The notes under the pieces are model-generated. The model saw only the letters and a program-made list of their open reading frames with translations. It was not told the DNA's origin and made no database searches. The position numbers and the translations under genes were made by a program. From assembly GCA_031289875.1 (NCBI GenBank), contig JAITOO010000128.1, forward strand, positions 1 through 13,449: a stretch of 13,449 nucleotides of DNA, read 5' to 3'. Shown here one piece after another: positions 1-8,086 of this stretch (within the stretch, counting starts at the first letter, position 1; each line of letters starts with the position of its first letter). The DNA is from Flavobacteriaceae bacterium (GTDB lineage Bacteria > Bacteroidota > Bacteroidia > Flavobacteriales > Weeksellaceae).

Positions 1-30
1 AAATTGTAAAACAGTTATATAGGGGGATTT

Positions 31-1446
31 ATGAAAGATAGTAATTATGCTAAATACATTTTTTTTATACAGTCATTGATAGATTTATTGTTAATCATTC
101 TGCTGTTTTTTCTGTTTCTGAATGTTCAGTATTCAGAGAAAGAAGAACAATTGCCGACTTTTTTAGGATTGCTCGAAGCGCATTATAAAGCCTTGATTCT
201 GTTTCTGTTCAGTTGGTTTTTCATCGCAGGAAATACCCATATTTACAACTTCACGCGGTACAACGATTTCATTCACATTATCAGGAAATTGATACTGCAA
301 ATTCTCTTTTTCGCCGTTATCGTTTTTGCCGTTTCAGGTTTCAAAAGCGCTGCCTTGTTTTCCTATAGACTGTCTCTATATTTTTTGCTTGCCATATTTC
401 TGAATATATTCGTTTTCAGGCTGATATTCTTTTATTTAGCAAAATTCAACCGTCATTTGGGCGGAAATTTCCGTCGAATTTTATTCATAGATGAAAATAA
501 AAATACCCACTCCTTTATTCAGATTTTGAAAAAACAAAAAGATTTGGGATTTATCAACTGCGGAATGTTCTTGGCAGACGTTTCTACCGACAACGAAAAA
601 AAAATCTATTCTTTTGACTGCCGGAGGTTAAAAAACTTTCTTCAAGAACAAAAAATTCAGATTATTTTTCTTTCCCTGAACGGAAAACTCGCACTTGGTT
701 ATGAAGACAAAATCATGGATATAGCTTCTACAAATCATATCACGGTTAATTTCATTCCCGATACCGTATATGACAATTTCAGCAGTATGGAATTGGCGTA
801 TTACGACACTTTTCCGATACTTGCTTTTAAAAATTTTCCATTGGATAATATATTCAATCAATTCATAAAGAGAACTTTCGACATCATTTTCTCGCTTTTT
901 GTTATCATTTTTATTCTGAGTTGGCTCGTTCCGCTCGTTGCCCTTGCCATCGTTTTAGATTCGGGCAATCCTGTGTTTTACAATCAACAACGGATTGGGC
1001 TGAACGGCAAATCTTTTGGCTGTCACAAATTCCGCACCATGCGCCCGAGCAAAGACAACGACATCAAAGCGACGGTGAAAGGAGATACCCGCATTACTCG
1101 TTTAGGTAAATTACTGAGAGAGACAAGCATAGACGAGTTTCCTCAGTTTTTCAACGTATTGAAAGGAAGTATGTCGGTGGTCGGTCCCCGTCCGCATATG
1201 GAACTTCAGGACAGTTATTACAACGACCTTATTCACAGATACAACATGCGGCATCAAGTGAAGCCGGGAATCACAGGACTGGCGCAGGTAAAAGGTTTTC
1301 GAGGAGAAATCAGCGTCGATACAGACATGATTAAAAGAGTTACGGCAGACATTTATTATGTCAAGAACTGGTCGTTTCTGCTGGACATTTCCATCATCAT
1401 AGGCACGGTTTTTAAAGTAATCATGGGAGACAAGCAGGCAGTTTAG
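31..1446 (+). CDS. Polyprenyl-phosphate sugar-1-phosphate transferase (exopolysaccharide initiating enzyme, WcaJ-like)
   Basis: This 471-residue inner-membrane enzyme should move a sugar-1-phosphate from a nucleotide sugar to undecaprenyl phosphate, the first step of capsule, exopolysaccharide or O-antigen repeat-unit assembly. The N-terminus holds about four hydrophobic helices (residues ~10-32, 52-67, 86-103, 108-136). A soluble Rossmann-like region follows (~148-270), then another membrane segment (~281-308) and the bacterial sugar transferase domain to the end. Family hallmarks are KRTFD (280-284), the QQRIG...FRTM block (319-337), the DE pair in SIDEFPQFFNVLKG (366-379), VVGPRP (383-388) and KPGITG (411-416). 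Length matches the WcaJ/PssY family. The start is supported by AGGGGG at 21-26, four bases before the ATG, an unusually good Shine-Dalgarno for this phylum. The sugar is not readable from sequence. An operon partner may lie upstream, outside the window. Confidence 0.93.
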   Translation: MKDSNYAKYIFFIQSLIDLLLIILLFFLFLNVQYSEKEEQLPTFLGLLEAHYKALILFLFSWFFIAGNTHIYNFTRYNDFIHIIRKLILQILFFAVIVFAVSGFKSAALFSYRLSLYFLLAIFLNIFVFRLIFFYLAKFNRHLGGNFRRILFIDENKNTHSFIQILKKQKDLGFINCGMFLADVSTDNEKKIYSFDCRRLKNFLQEQKIQIIFLSLNGKLALGYEDKIMDIASTNHITVNFIPDTVYDNFSSMELAYYDTFPILAFKNFPLDNIFNQFIKRTFDIIFSLFVIIFILSWLVPLVALAIVLDSGNPVFYNQQRIGLNGKSFGCHKFRTMRPSKDNDIKATVKGDTRITRLGKLLRETSIDEFPQFFNVLKGSMSVVGPRPHMELQDSYYNDLIHRYNMRHQVKPGITGLAQVKGFRGEISVDTDMIKRVTADIYYVKNWSFLLDISIIIGTVFKVIMGDKQAV

Positions 1447-1468
1447 TTCCGGTGTCTAAAAAAAATCG

Positions 1469-1476
1469 TATTTTTG
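1469..1476 (+). promoter_or_regulatory. Candidate -7 box upstream of mutS2
   Basis: TATTTTTG matches the Bacteroidota -7 consensus TAnnTTTG and lies 86 bases before the mutS2 ATG, just after the preceding stop codon. No convincing -33 TTG lies 19-21 bases upstream, so this is tentative. Read-through from the transferase gene is an alternative. Confidence 0.3.
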
Positions 1477-1562
1477 TATCAATAAAAATCAAATTTGTGC
1501 ATGGGTTTGAAAGAATTTAATATTTCAAAATTATATCCGCAGCAAAAAATCCTAAATAAAAA

Positions 1563-3710
1563 ATGCAGATTTCAGAAGACACCTTAAAAGAGTTGGAATA
1601 CAGCAAGATATTGGAAGAAATCGCACCTTTCTGCTATTCGGAAAGGGCAAAAGAAACCGTTTTGTCCCTGCATCCTTTGAGAAAATCGGAAATACTTGAT
1701 AATCTGAATAGTACAAACGAATATTTAGGCAGTTTCCATAATCAGAATATCATTCCCTTTCACGAATACAATCCTATCGAAACAGAATTGAAAATGCTTC
1801 TGATTGAGAATTTCATTCTGGAAGCCAAGTCTTTCCATAAAATCCGAAATCTTTCTCAATGTGTCAATGCCCTGATTTTTCACTTTGAAAAATTTAAGGA
1901 ATATTTTCCGACTTTGCACAAAAATCTGGCTCACATTCCTTATACAAAAGAAATTATTTTATTGATTAACAAGGTTTTCAACCGATTCGGAGAGGTGAAA
2001 AACGAGGCAACGCCTCATTTGCAGAATATTCGGGAACAGTTGCAAATCGTGCGAAAAAATATTCAGGAAAATTTTGACAAAACTCTGACCCATTTTGCAC
2101 AATCGGGCGTTTTGGACGACATCAGGGAAAGTGTCCTCGACGATCGGAGAGTGCTGGCGGTGAAATCGGCGATGAAAAAATCGGTAAAAGGAAGAATTTT
2201 GGGCTTTTCCAAAACAGGTTCTATCTGTTTTATTCTTCCGGAATCGGTGATAAAATACAATGTCAGATGGTTGGAACTCATTAACGAAGAAAAAAAGGAA
2301 ATTGAAAAAATTCTGCTTCAATTGACAAAAAAAATCTTTGAATTTCGTCCGTTGTTGGAGCAGTATCAAGAATATGTTTATCAGTTGGACATCGTTCAGG
2401 CGAAAGCGAGATATGCTGATGAAATTCAGGCAGTTATGCCCGAAATCATGAACGAACAGCGCACGGAACTCATCAATGCCTATCACCCTGTTTTGTTCCT
2501 GACCAACAAAAAAGAGGGCAAAACGACCATTCCGCAGACCTTGACATTAGACAGAGAGTTCAGAATCATTTGTATTTCAGGACCTAACGCAGGCGGAAAA
2601 AGCATCACGCTGAAAACTGTCGGGCTGTTGCAGTTGATGATTCAGAGCGGAATTTTAATTCCTGTCCACCCGAAATCGAAAGTGGGATTTTTTAATAAAA
2701 TTCTGACCGATATTGGAGATAATCAATCTATTGAAGAACAGTTGAGTACATACAGCTCTCGGCTGAGGAAGATGCAGCAGATTATCAGGCAGGCAGACGA
2801 ACACACGCTTCTGCTGATTGACGAGTTCGGCACAGGCTCTGACCCCGAGTTGGGAGGTGCGCTGGCAGAGGCTTTTCTGGAATATTTCTACGAAAAAAAA
2901 TCTTACGGAATCATCACAACGCACTACACCAATATCAAGTTGAAAATTGAAGAACTGAAACATACCAAAAATGCTTCCATGTTGTTTAATAAGAAGACTT
3001 TAACTCCTATTTACAAATTAGAAACAGGGCAGGTAGGGAGTTCCTTCACGTTTGAGGTTGCCGAGAAAAACCGCATTCCAAAAGAGATTATTCAAAAAGC
3101 GAAGGAAAAGGTGGAGAGGGAGAAAGTTAGCCTTGATAAAACGTTGGTGCATTTGCAACAGGAAAAATATCATGTTGAGAAACTCAAAGATGATTTGAAC
3201 CGGCAGATTGACAATTCTTCGGAAAAAAACAAGGAACTTTCTGATATGCTGAACAGCTATAAGCAGAAACTTATTAATTTTCAGAGGCTTTACGACGAAG
3301 AAACCCGTCTGAATCAGTTCGGACAAAAATTTGAAAAATTTATTGAAGCCTATTCTTCGGGAAAAACTAAAAGCGACATTATCAAGGACTTCACCAAGAT
3401 TTTAGAACAGGAAAAATACAAGAAAACGCAGATTTCCGAGAAAGAAAAAATCCAGACACAAAAACAGCGCAGCAAGGTCAAGTCCGAACTGAAAAAAGAA
3501 GATATCAAACAACAGTTGGAGCAGGCAAAGGAAAAAGCCGTGAAAACAACCTTCGACCAAGCAGAAAAATGGCTGAAAAACGGGACGAAAGTCAAAATTA
3601 AAGGAAGTGCAAGCGCTGCGACTATTGACAAAATCGAAGATAAAACTGCTTTTTTGAATTATGGACTTTTTACCACGCAAATTTCCATTTATGAAATTGA
3701 AAAGGTGTAA
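1563..3710 (+). CDS. mutS2: MutS2-family DNA-binding ATPase lacking a Smr domain
   Basis: This 715-residue cytoplasmic protein belongs to the MutS2 branch, which acts on branched or recombination DNA or on collided ribosomes rather than in classical mismatch repair. The N-terminal ~300 residues are the helical core and clamp. The ABC-type ATPase carries Walker A GPNAGGKS (340-347), the STYSSRLRKM signature region (395-404), Walker B LLLIDEFGTGSDP (416-428) and TTHY (452-455). A long charged coiled-coil stretch (~500-665) follows, then a short KOW-like tail (~674-712). The C-terminal Smr nuclease domain found in Bacillus and Thermus MutS2 is absent: the protein ends shortly after the KOW-like segment. 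The stop is clean and followed by a terminator, so this appears to be a natural short form, and its effector activity may differ from the Smr-containing enzymes. Confidence 0.93.
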   Translation: MQISEDTLKELEYSKILEEIAPFCYSERAKETVLSLHPLRKSEILDNLNSTNEYLGSFHNQNIIPFHEYNPIETELKMLLIENFILEAKSFHKIRNLSQCVNALIFHFEKFKEYFPTLHKNLAHIPYTKEIILLINKVFNRFGEVKNEATPHLQNIREQLQIVRKNIQENFDKTLTHFAQSGVLDDIRESVLDDRRVLAVKSAMKKSVKGRILGFSKTGSICFILPESVIKYNVRWLELINEEKKEIEKILLQLTKKIFEFRPLLEQYQEYVYQLDIVQAKARYADEIQAVMPEIMNEQRTELINAYHPVLFLTNKKEGKTTIPQTLTLDREFRIICISGPNAGGKSITLKTVGLLQLMIQSGILIPVHPKSKVGFFNKILTDIGDNQSIEEQLSTYSSRLRKMQQIIRQADEHTLLLIDEFGTGSDPELGGALAEAFLEYFYEKKSYGIITTHYTNIKLKIEELKHTKNASMLFNKKTLTPIYKLETGQVGSSFTFEVAEKNRIPKEIIQKAKEKVEREKVSLDKTLVHLQQEKYHVEKLKDDLNRQIDNSSEKNKELSDMLNSYKQKLINFQRLYDEETRLNQFGQKFEKFIEAYSSGKTKSDIIKDFTKILEQEKYKKTQISEKEKIQTQKQRSKVKSELKKEDIKQQLEQAKEKAVKTTFDQAEKWLKNGTKVKIKGSASAATIDKIEDKTAFLNYGLFTTQISIYEIEKV

Positions 3711-3784
3711 TTGATTTGGTGTTTTTTCAAAAATTGTACCTTTTGTTCAAAACCAATAAATCTCAAAAAATGAAACCCATAATT

Positions 3785-3817
3785 ACGAAAAGCTGTCGAA
3801 TTTCGACAGCTTTTCGT
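3785..3817. terminator. Bidirectional intrinsic terminator between mutS2 and the TPR gene
   Basis: A perfect inverted repeat has 16-nt arms (ACGAAAAGCTGTCGAA and its complement) around one central base. It sits between two convergent genes. The plus-strand side is followed by a T-rich run (CTTTCTTATT), so it best terminates mutS2. The minus-strand tail is less T-rich, but the A-rich foot of the stem supplies U residues in the opposite transcript. Confidence 0.85.
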
Positions 3818-3842
3818 CTTTCTTATTACGGATTTTTATCGC

Positions 3843-4850
3843 TTATCTGGTTATTGTGTTTATTCTGTTGATAAGTATTTCTGCTGCGTTTGAATGTCCC
3901 GCGTTATTTAGAGGGTCTATTGTTTTATAGTAGATTAAATCCTCCTGCGCTTTGTGATAGTCTTTCATGGAAAAATAGCAGTTCCCTCTGTAGAAGTAGG
4001 CTTCGGGCATTTCAGGGTTAGCGGCAATTACTTGATTGTAAACAACAATAGCTTTGTCATAGTCGTTCATCTCAGAGTAGGATCTTGCTTTTTGAAAATA
4101 GGCGGCTGTGTATTTGGAATCCAACGCAATAGCTTTGTCGAAAAAAGAAATCGCCTTTTCATATTTTTTTGAGCTGTAGAAAATCATCGCTTTTCTGAAA
4201 TAGATTGTAGCATCGGTCGGGTCTAAATCAATAGCCTTGTTGATATCAGATTCTGCCTTGCTGTTTTCTTTCATGTAAAGGTAGGCTTCGCCCCGCCGCA
4301 GATAGGGTTTAGCGTCTTTAATGCTCTCATCGCGGTTTGCTTTGATGACTGCGGAAAAGTCGGCAATAGCGCTTTCGTATTCTTTTAAGGCGAGGTAGGC
4401 ATTTCCTCGATTGAGGTAAGAATCTGAGCTGGGGTTCAGCTGGATAACTTTGGTGTAATCCGCAATGGCGCTTTTGTAGTTTTTGCCGTCAAAATAAACA
4501 TTTCCGCGATTGCAGTAAGTCGCAGACTCTCTGGGATTAAACTTGATGGATTCGGTAAAATCATTGATTGCCAGCGTAGGTCTTTCCGTTGCAGCATAGG
4601 CTGTACCTCTGTGAAAATAACATAAAGCCAAAAGAAGGTCCTTGTCCTTGCTCTGTATGTCCGTTTCTTTTTTAATGCTGTACAGAAGATTGTGCAGTTG
4701 AGGAATCTGCGCTTCTGCGTTGCCACTTAAAATGCTTTCTATGTCATTGAGATAGCTGTTATAGCGGTCTTTCCCCTGAGCAAAAGAAAATGTCGAAAAA
4801 CTAAAAGTAATTAGCAGTAAAAAAATCGTTGTTTTAAAAATAGCTTTCAT
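3843..4850 (-). CDS. Secreted or periplasmic TPR-repeat protein
   Basis: This 335-residue protein has a signal peptide: basic MKAIFK, a hydrophobic core, and a likely cut after SFA near residue 24. The rest is almost entirely tetratricopeptide repeats. About seven 34-residue units are visible, with recurring motifs such as YxxRGxxY, AIADF and AIxLDP (for example NRGNVYFDGKNYKSAIADY and NRGNAYLALKEYESAIADF). TPR arrays bind partner proteins; no catalytic domain is seen, so no specific role can be given. It lies on the minus strand downstream of proBA but 223 bases away, so it is probably transcribed separately. Only a one-mismatch -7 box (4938-4945) was seen upstream. The next gene on the other side converges on it across a strong terminator. 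Confidence 0.85.
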   Translation of the reverse strand: MKAIFKTTIFLLLITFSFSTFSFAQGKDRYNSYLNDIESILSGNAEAQIPQLHNLLYSIKKETDIQSKDKDLLLALCYFHRGTAYAATERPTLAINDFTESIKFNPRESATYCNRGNVYFDGKNYKSAIADYTKVIQLNPSSDSYLNRGNAYLALKEYESAIADFSAVIKANRDESIKDAKPYLRRGEAYLYMKENSKAESDINKAIDLDPTDATIYFRKAMIFYSSKKYEKAISFFDKAIALDSKYTAAYFQKARSYSEMNDYDKAIVVYNQVIAANPEMPEAYFYRGNCYFSMKDYHKAQEDLIYYKTIDPLNNAGHSNAAEILINRINTITR

Positions 4851-5073
4851 GATGCTTTTAAATTTAATTGTTGTTTATTTTAAACTTAGCTGATAAATAT
4901 TTTATCTTTTCATATTGCGTTCGCTTGCAATTTTCCGCAAAGTTTATACTCATCAAATTTTTTTCATTTGAGCCACAGAAAAATTGCAGTTTGAGTAACG
5001 TTTTCATAACGACTACTATCCATGTATATGGACATGGCTAATATACAAATAATTTTTCAATTATCAAAATTTT

Positions 5074-6321
5074 TTATGCACGAATTTGTCCGTTTCCTTT
5101 GACAATCCATTTGTAAGTGCAGAGTTCTTCCAGCGCCATCGGACCTCTTGCGTGCATTTTTTGCGTGCTGATGCCGATTTCCGCACCCAACCCAAATTGC
5201 GCTCCGTCGGTGAAAGCCGTCGAAACATTGACATATACGCAGGCAGCATCTACCTGTTTTTCAAACAGTTTCACCGCCTCTTGATTTTCGCTGACAATCG
5301 CTTCGCTGTGTTGGGAACTGTATCGGGAAATGTGCATCAAAGCCTCGCCGATATTTTCAACGGTTTTTACCGCCATTTTATAATCCAAAAATTCCGTTCC
5401 GAAACTGCTTTCCTTTGCTTTTTTTAATAATTCAGAGGGATAGAAAGATTTCAACGCCTCAAAAGAAAATTCGTCAGCATAAATAACGACCCTTTTTCCC
5501 ACCAAATCCCGACATAAAAAAGGCAGATCGCCGATACGTTTCCGGTCGATAATCAGACAGTCCAAAGCGTTGCACACGCTGACTTTGAGCGTTTTGGCAT
5601 TGGTAATGATATTTCTCCCAATTTCGGCATTTCCGTCCTGATGAAAATACGTATGGCAAACGCCTGCACCTGTTTCTATTACAGGGATTCGAGAGTTTTC
5701 CCGAACAAAATTGATGAGTTCTTTTCCGCCTCGAGGAATGATTAAATCGACATATTTGCGGGCGTTCAGCAATTCGGAGGTAGCAGAGCGTTCATTCGGC
5801 AACAATGTGCAGATATTCGGACTAACTTCTTGTTTTACAAGTATATTACGAATAATTGAAACAATAGCTTCGTTGGAAAAAACTGCGTCAGAACCGCCTT
5901 TTAAAAGACAAACATTCCCTGATTTCAGGCAGAGGGAAAACACGTCGAAACTCACATTGGGGCGGGCTTCGTAGATGACTCCGACCACTCCGAACGGCAC
6001 AGTGATTTTGGAAAGTTCCAAACCGTTAGGCAGCGTTTTTTTTGTCAAAATTTTTCCGACAGGAGAGGGGAGAGCCGTTACATTTCTGATGTCTTTGGCG
6101 ATGTTTTTTACCCGTAATTCATTGAGTAACAGACGGTCATATTTCGGGTTGGATGTGTCCATTCGTTCCAAATCTTTTTTATTTTCGGAAAGAATAAAAT
6201 CCGTTTGTGTTTCGGCTTCGTCTGCAACGGCAAGTAAAATTTGGTTGATTTTTTCTTCCGTCAGCAAATTTAAATTTTGGCAAGCCTCTGAGGCTGATTG
6301 AAATAGAGTTAGATAATTCAT
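5074..6321 (-). CDS. proA: Glutamate-5-semialdehyde dehydrogenase (gamma-glutamyl phosphate reductase)
   Basis: ProA catalyses the second step of proline synthesis from glutamate: NADPH-dependent reduction of gamma-glutamyl phosphate to glutamate-5-semialdehyde. At 415 residues it is the normal length. Family signatures include [13 protein letters not shown] (111-123), [13 protein letters not shown] (194-206), IETGAGVCH (215-223), the catalytic cysteine in VSVCNALD (Cys250) and the C-terminal block with [14 protein letters not shown] and GQIR. The ATG overlaps the proB stop as ATGA (6318-6321), which indicates translational coupling. It is the distal gene of a two-gene proBA operon. Nothing truncated or unusual is seen. 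Confidence 0.97.
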   Translation of the reverse strand: MNYLTLFQSASEACQNLNLLTEEKINQILLAVADEAETQTDFILSENKKDLERMDTSNPKYDRLLLNELRVKNIAKDIRNVTALPSPVGKILTKKTLPNGLELSKITVPFGVVGVIYEARPNVSFDVFSLCLKSGNVCLLKGGSDAVFSNEAIVSIIRNILVKQEVSPNICTLLPNERSATSELLNARKYVDLIIPRGGKELINFVRENSRIPVIETGAGVCHTYFHQDGNAEIGRNIITNAKTLKVSVCNALDCLIIDRKRIGDLPFLCRDLVGKRVVIYADEFSFEALKSFYPSELLKKAKESSFGTEFLDYKMAVKTVENIGEALMHISRYSSQHSEAIVSENQEAVKLFEKQVDAACVYVNVSTAFTDGAQFGLGAEIGISTQKMHARGPMALEELCTYKWIVKGNGQIRA

Positions 6322-7406
6322 GAATTTGTTTTATTTTCGATGTACAAATAATCGTAGTGAATAACAGGTTTTTCGTGCGTTTTTCCGAGGGTTTCCCGCG
6401 CTTTTCCGCTATCGCAGGCAGTTTTTCCGATACCGATTTGATTTCCGTTTTTATCGATAACCTGCACAATATCGTCCGCTTCAAAATTTCCAATAATTTC
6501 CGTAATCCCGACAGGGAGCAGGCTAACAGCATTTTCGCTAAGCAGAGCCTCCCGAGCGCCTTCATTGATATGAATTTCTCCTTTGGCAAAACCTTCGGAA
6601 TGAGCTATCCATTTTTTTACGCCTGATGCAGGTTTGGAAGCAGGTTTGAAACGGGTCGAAAGTTTTTCTTTTTCTTTAACAATTTGAATCAGAATGTTTT
6701 CCGTATTTCCGTTAGCGATAATAACTTCGATGCCCTCTTCGGCAGCTTTGCGTGCGATGTTGTATTTGGTGGTCATTCCGCCCCGTCCTGTGGTAGATTT
6801 GGAAGACTGAATCGAATCTTCAATGTGGTCTTTTTTCACATCAATTTCTCTGATAACCTGTGAGTTAGGGTCGGAGGGATTAGCATTGAAAATTCCGTCA
6901 ATATTGCTGAGAATGATAAGTTTTCGGCAATTCATCATGGCGGCGATAAGTCCTGAAAGTTCGTCGTTGTCTGTGAACATCAGCTCATTTACGGAAATGG
7001 CATCGTTCTCATTTACAATCGGAATAACTTTGTTTTCAAGCATGATTTTCATACAGTTGCGTTGATTAAGATAGTGGCGCCGCGTGGCAAAATCTTCTTT
7101 AGTCGCCAAAATCTGCCCGCAGTGGATATTGTGTTGGGAAAACAAATCGTAATAGCGGTTGATGAGTTTGACCTGCCCAACGGCAGAATAGAGCTGGCGT
7201 GCAGAAATGCTGTCGAGCTTGGTTTTGGGTTTGATTTCCGTTTTTCCCGAAGCCACCGCTCCCGAAGAAACCAAAATAATTTCAAAGTTATTTTTGTGAA
7301 GTTCAGCGATTTGGTCAGTCAAAGCAGACATTTGCGTTACGTTTAGCGAGCCGTCTTTGCGGGTTAGCACCTGACTTCCTATTTTTATGACAATGCGTTC
7401 TTTCAT
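6318..7406 (-). CDS. proB: Glutamate 5-kinase with C-terminal PUA domain
   Basis: ProB phosphorylates glutamate at the gamma-carboxyl with ATP, the committed and usually proline-inhibited step of proline synthesis. The amino-acid kinase domain spans ~1-250, with KIGSQVLT (8-15), [11 protein letters not shown] (45-55), [11 protein letters not shown] (131-141), [12 protein letters not shown] (144-155), LSNIDGIF (166-173) and TGRGGMTTK (206-214). A PUA domain follows (~263-345), as in the E. coli enzyme. Length of 362 is typical. It is first in the operon and overlaps proA by four bases. It shares a 177-bp divergent intergenic region with rplS. No exact Bacteroidota promoter was found for it; the best minus-strand -7 match has one mismatch. 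Confidence 0.97.
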   Translation of the reverse strand: MKERIVIKIGSQVLTRKDGSLNVTQMSALTDQIAELHKNNFEIILVSSGAVASGKTEIKPKTKLDSISARQLYSAVGQVKLINRYYDLFSQHNIHCGQILATKEDFATRRHYLNQRNCMKIMLENKVIPIVNENDAISVNELMFTDNDELSGLIAAMMNCRKLIILSNIDGIFNANPSDPNSQVIREIDVKKDHIEDSIQSSKSTTGRGGMTTKYNIARKAAEEGIEVIIANGNTENILIQIVKEKEKLSTRFKPASKPASGVKKWIAHSEGFAKGEIHINEGAREALLSENAVSLLPVGITEIIGNFEADDIVQVIDKNGNQIGIGKTACDSGKARETLGKTHEKPVIHYDYLYIENKTNS

Positions 7407-7478
7407 TAGTTCAAATGATATACAACGGCTAAATTAATTAAAAATTTTGAAAGTTGAAATTATGTATTTAAAATAATA

Positions 7479-7508
7479 TTGCACATTCAAAGAAAATTGC
7501 TAACTTTG
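7479..7508 (+). promoter_or_regulatory. rplS promoter (Bacteroidota -33/-7 type)
   Basis: The -7 box TAACTTTG (7501-7508) matches TAnnTTTG exactly. A TTG at 7479-7481 lies 19 bases upstream, the spacing expected for the primary sigma factor of this phylum. Transcription should begin near 7515, giving a leader of about 70 nt before rplS. The box sits in a GC-TAACTTTG-CACC context that resembles strong promoters in this group. Confidence 0.8.
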
Positions 7509-7517
7509 CACCCTAAT

Positions 7518-7557
7518 TGACCAACCTCTGACGAAAGCCGTGTAAGTTGCTCGGTTA
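7518..7557 (+). promoter_or_regulatory. Structured leader of rplS (possible L19 autoregulatory element)
   Basis: The untranslated leader can fold into a closed structure. An outer stem TGACC (7518-7522) pairs with GGTTA (7553-7557). An inner AAC (7523-7525) pairs with GTT (7546-7548), leaving a one-sided bulge GCTC (7549-7552). An apical ACG/CGT hairpin (7531-7533 with 7539-7541) closes a short loop. Asymmetric bulged stems just after the promoter are typical of ribosomal-protein leaders that bind their own product. That this one binds L19 is inference. Confidence 0.4.
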
Positions 7558-7583
7558 TAAATTTATATTTTTTAATTTAACTA

Positions 7584-7928
7584 ATGGAACCATTAATTAA
7601 ATATGTACAAGACAAGTACATCGAAAAAAAAGATTTCCCTGAATTTTCATCAGGAGACACATTGACAGTGTATTACGAAATCAAAGAAGGCGGAAAAACC
7701 CGTACCCAGTTTTTTAAAGGAACAGTAATTCAAGTAAAGGGAACGGGAGCAACCAAAACATTCACTATCAGAAAGATGAGCGGTGATGTGGGCGTAGAAA
7801 GAGTATTTCCAATCAATATGCCCGCTTTGCAGAAAATTGAAGTGAACAGAAGAGGAAAAGTCCGCAGGTCAAGAATTTACTACTTCAGAAACCTTAAAGG
7901 TAAAAAAGCAAGAATTAAAGACGCTTAA
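7584..7928 (+). CDS. rplS: 50S ribosomal protein L19 (bL19)
   Basis: This 114-residue basic protein is ribosomal protein L19, which sits at the 30S-50S interface of the large subunit. Recognisable blocks include FSSGDTLTVYYEIKEGGKTR (positions 21-40), FKGTVIQVKGTG, FTIRKMSGDVGVERVFP (the GVERxFP core) and the closing VRRSRIYYFRNLKGKKARIK. Length fits the family. It is a single-gene unit here, with its own promoter upstream and an intrinsic terminator at 7979-8026, rather than part of the rpsP-trmD-rplS operon known from Proteobacteria and Firmicutes. The start codon has no Shine-Dalgarno but is preceded by an AT-rich stretch, usual for the phylum. Confidence 0.98.
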   Translation: MEPLIKYVQDKYIEKKDFPEFSSGDTLTVYYEIKEGGKTRTQFFKGTVIQVKGTGATKTFTIRKMSGDVGVERVFPINMPALQKIEVNRRGKVRRSRIYYFRNLKGKKARIKDA

Positions 7929-7978
7929 TGCTTTATTTTTTGGTTCTACCTTATTTTTTGGTGGAAGCAAGGTCTAAT

Positions 7979-8026
7979 AAAATACCGCAAAAAACAGGAT
8001 TGCGATTCTGAAATTTGCGGTATTTT
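7979..8026 (+). terminator. Intrinsic terminator after rplS
   Basis: Arms AAAATACCGCAAA (7979-7991) and TTTGCGGTATTTT (8014-8026) are exactly complementary across a 22-nt loop. The right arm runs into a T tract (8023-8027). It lies 50 bases beyond the rplS stop. Between stop and stem, a 12-nt sequence TTATTTTTTGGT occurs twice (7933-7944 and 7951-7962). Confidence 0.8.
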
Positions 8027-8028
8027 TG
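8000..8028 (+). promoter_or_regulatory. Candidate promoter of the ADP-ribosylglycohydrolase pair, inside the rplS terminator
   Basis: TATTTTTG (8021-8028) fits TAnnTTTG, and a TTG at 8000-8002 lies 18 bases upstream, one short of ideal. The -7 box is made from the right arm and T tract of the rplS terminator. The predicted start near 8035 gives a leader of about 50 nt to the ATG at 8087. Confidence 0.5.
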
Positions 8029-8045
8029 TAGCATCTTTTTTAAAC

Positions 8046-8060
8046 TAATCTGTCAGATTA
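8046..8060. promoter_or_regulatory. 15-bp palindrome in the leader of the ADP-ribosylglycohydrolase gene
   Basis: TAATCTGTCAGATTA is a perfect inverted repeat with 7-nt arms around one base. It extends outward imperfectly, AAAC (8042-8045) pairing with GTTT (8063-8066) past a TG bulge. It lies just downstream of the predicted transcription start and 26 bases before the ATG. An operator for a dimeric repressor or an mRNA hairpin are both possible. Confidence 0.45.
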
Positions 8061-8086
8061 TGGTTTGACTAAATACAAAACAAAAT

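Noticed and set aside
1501..1587. Short 28-codon ORF (MGLKEFN...) before mutS2
   Set aside because: It is too short, has no RBS and runs out of frame into the mutS2 start; a leader peptide cannot be supported.
5020..5064. Small inverted repeats (CCATGT/ACATGG and ATAATT/AATTAT) after proA
   Set aside because: Six-base stems with low GC and no T tract are not enough to call a terminator.
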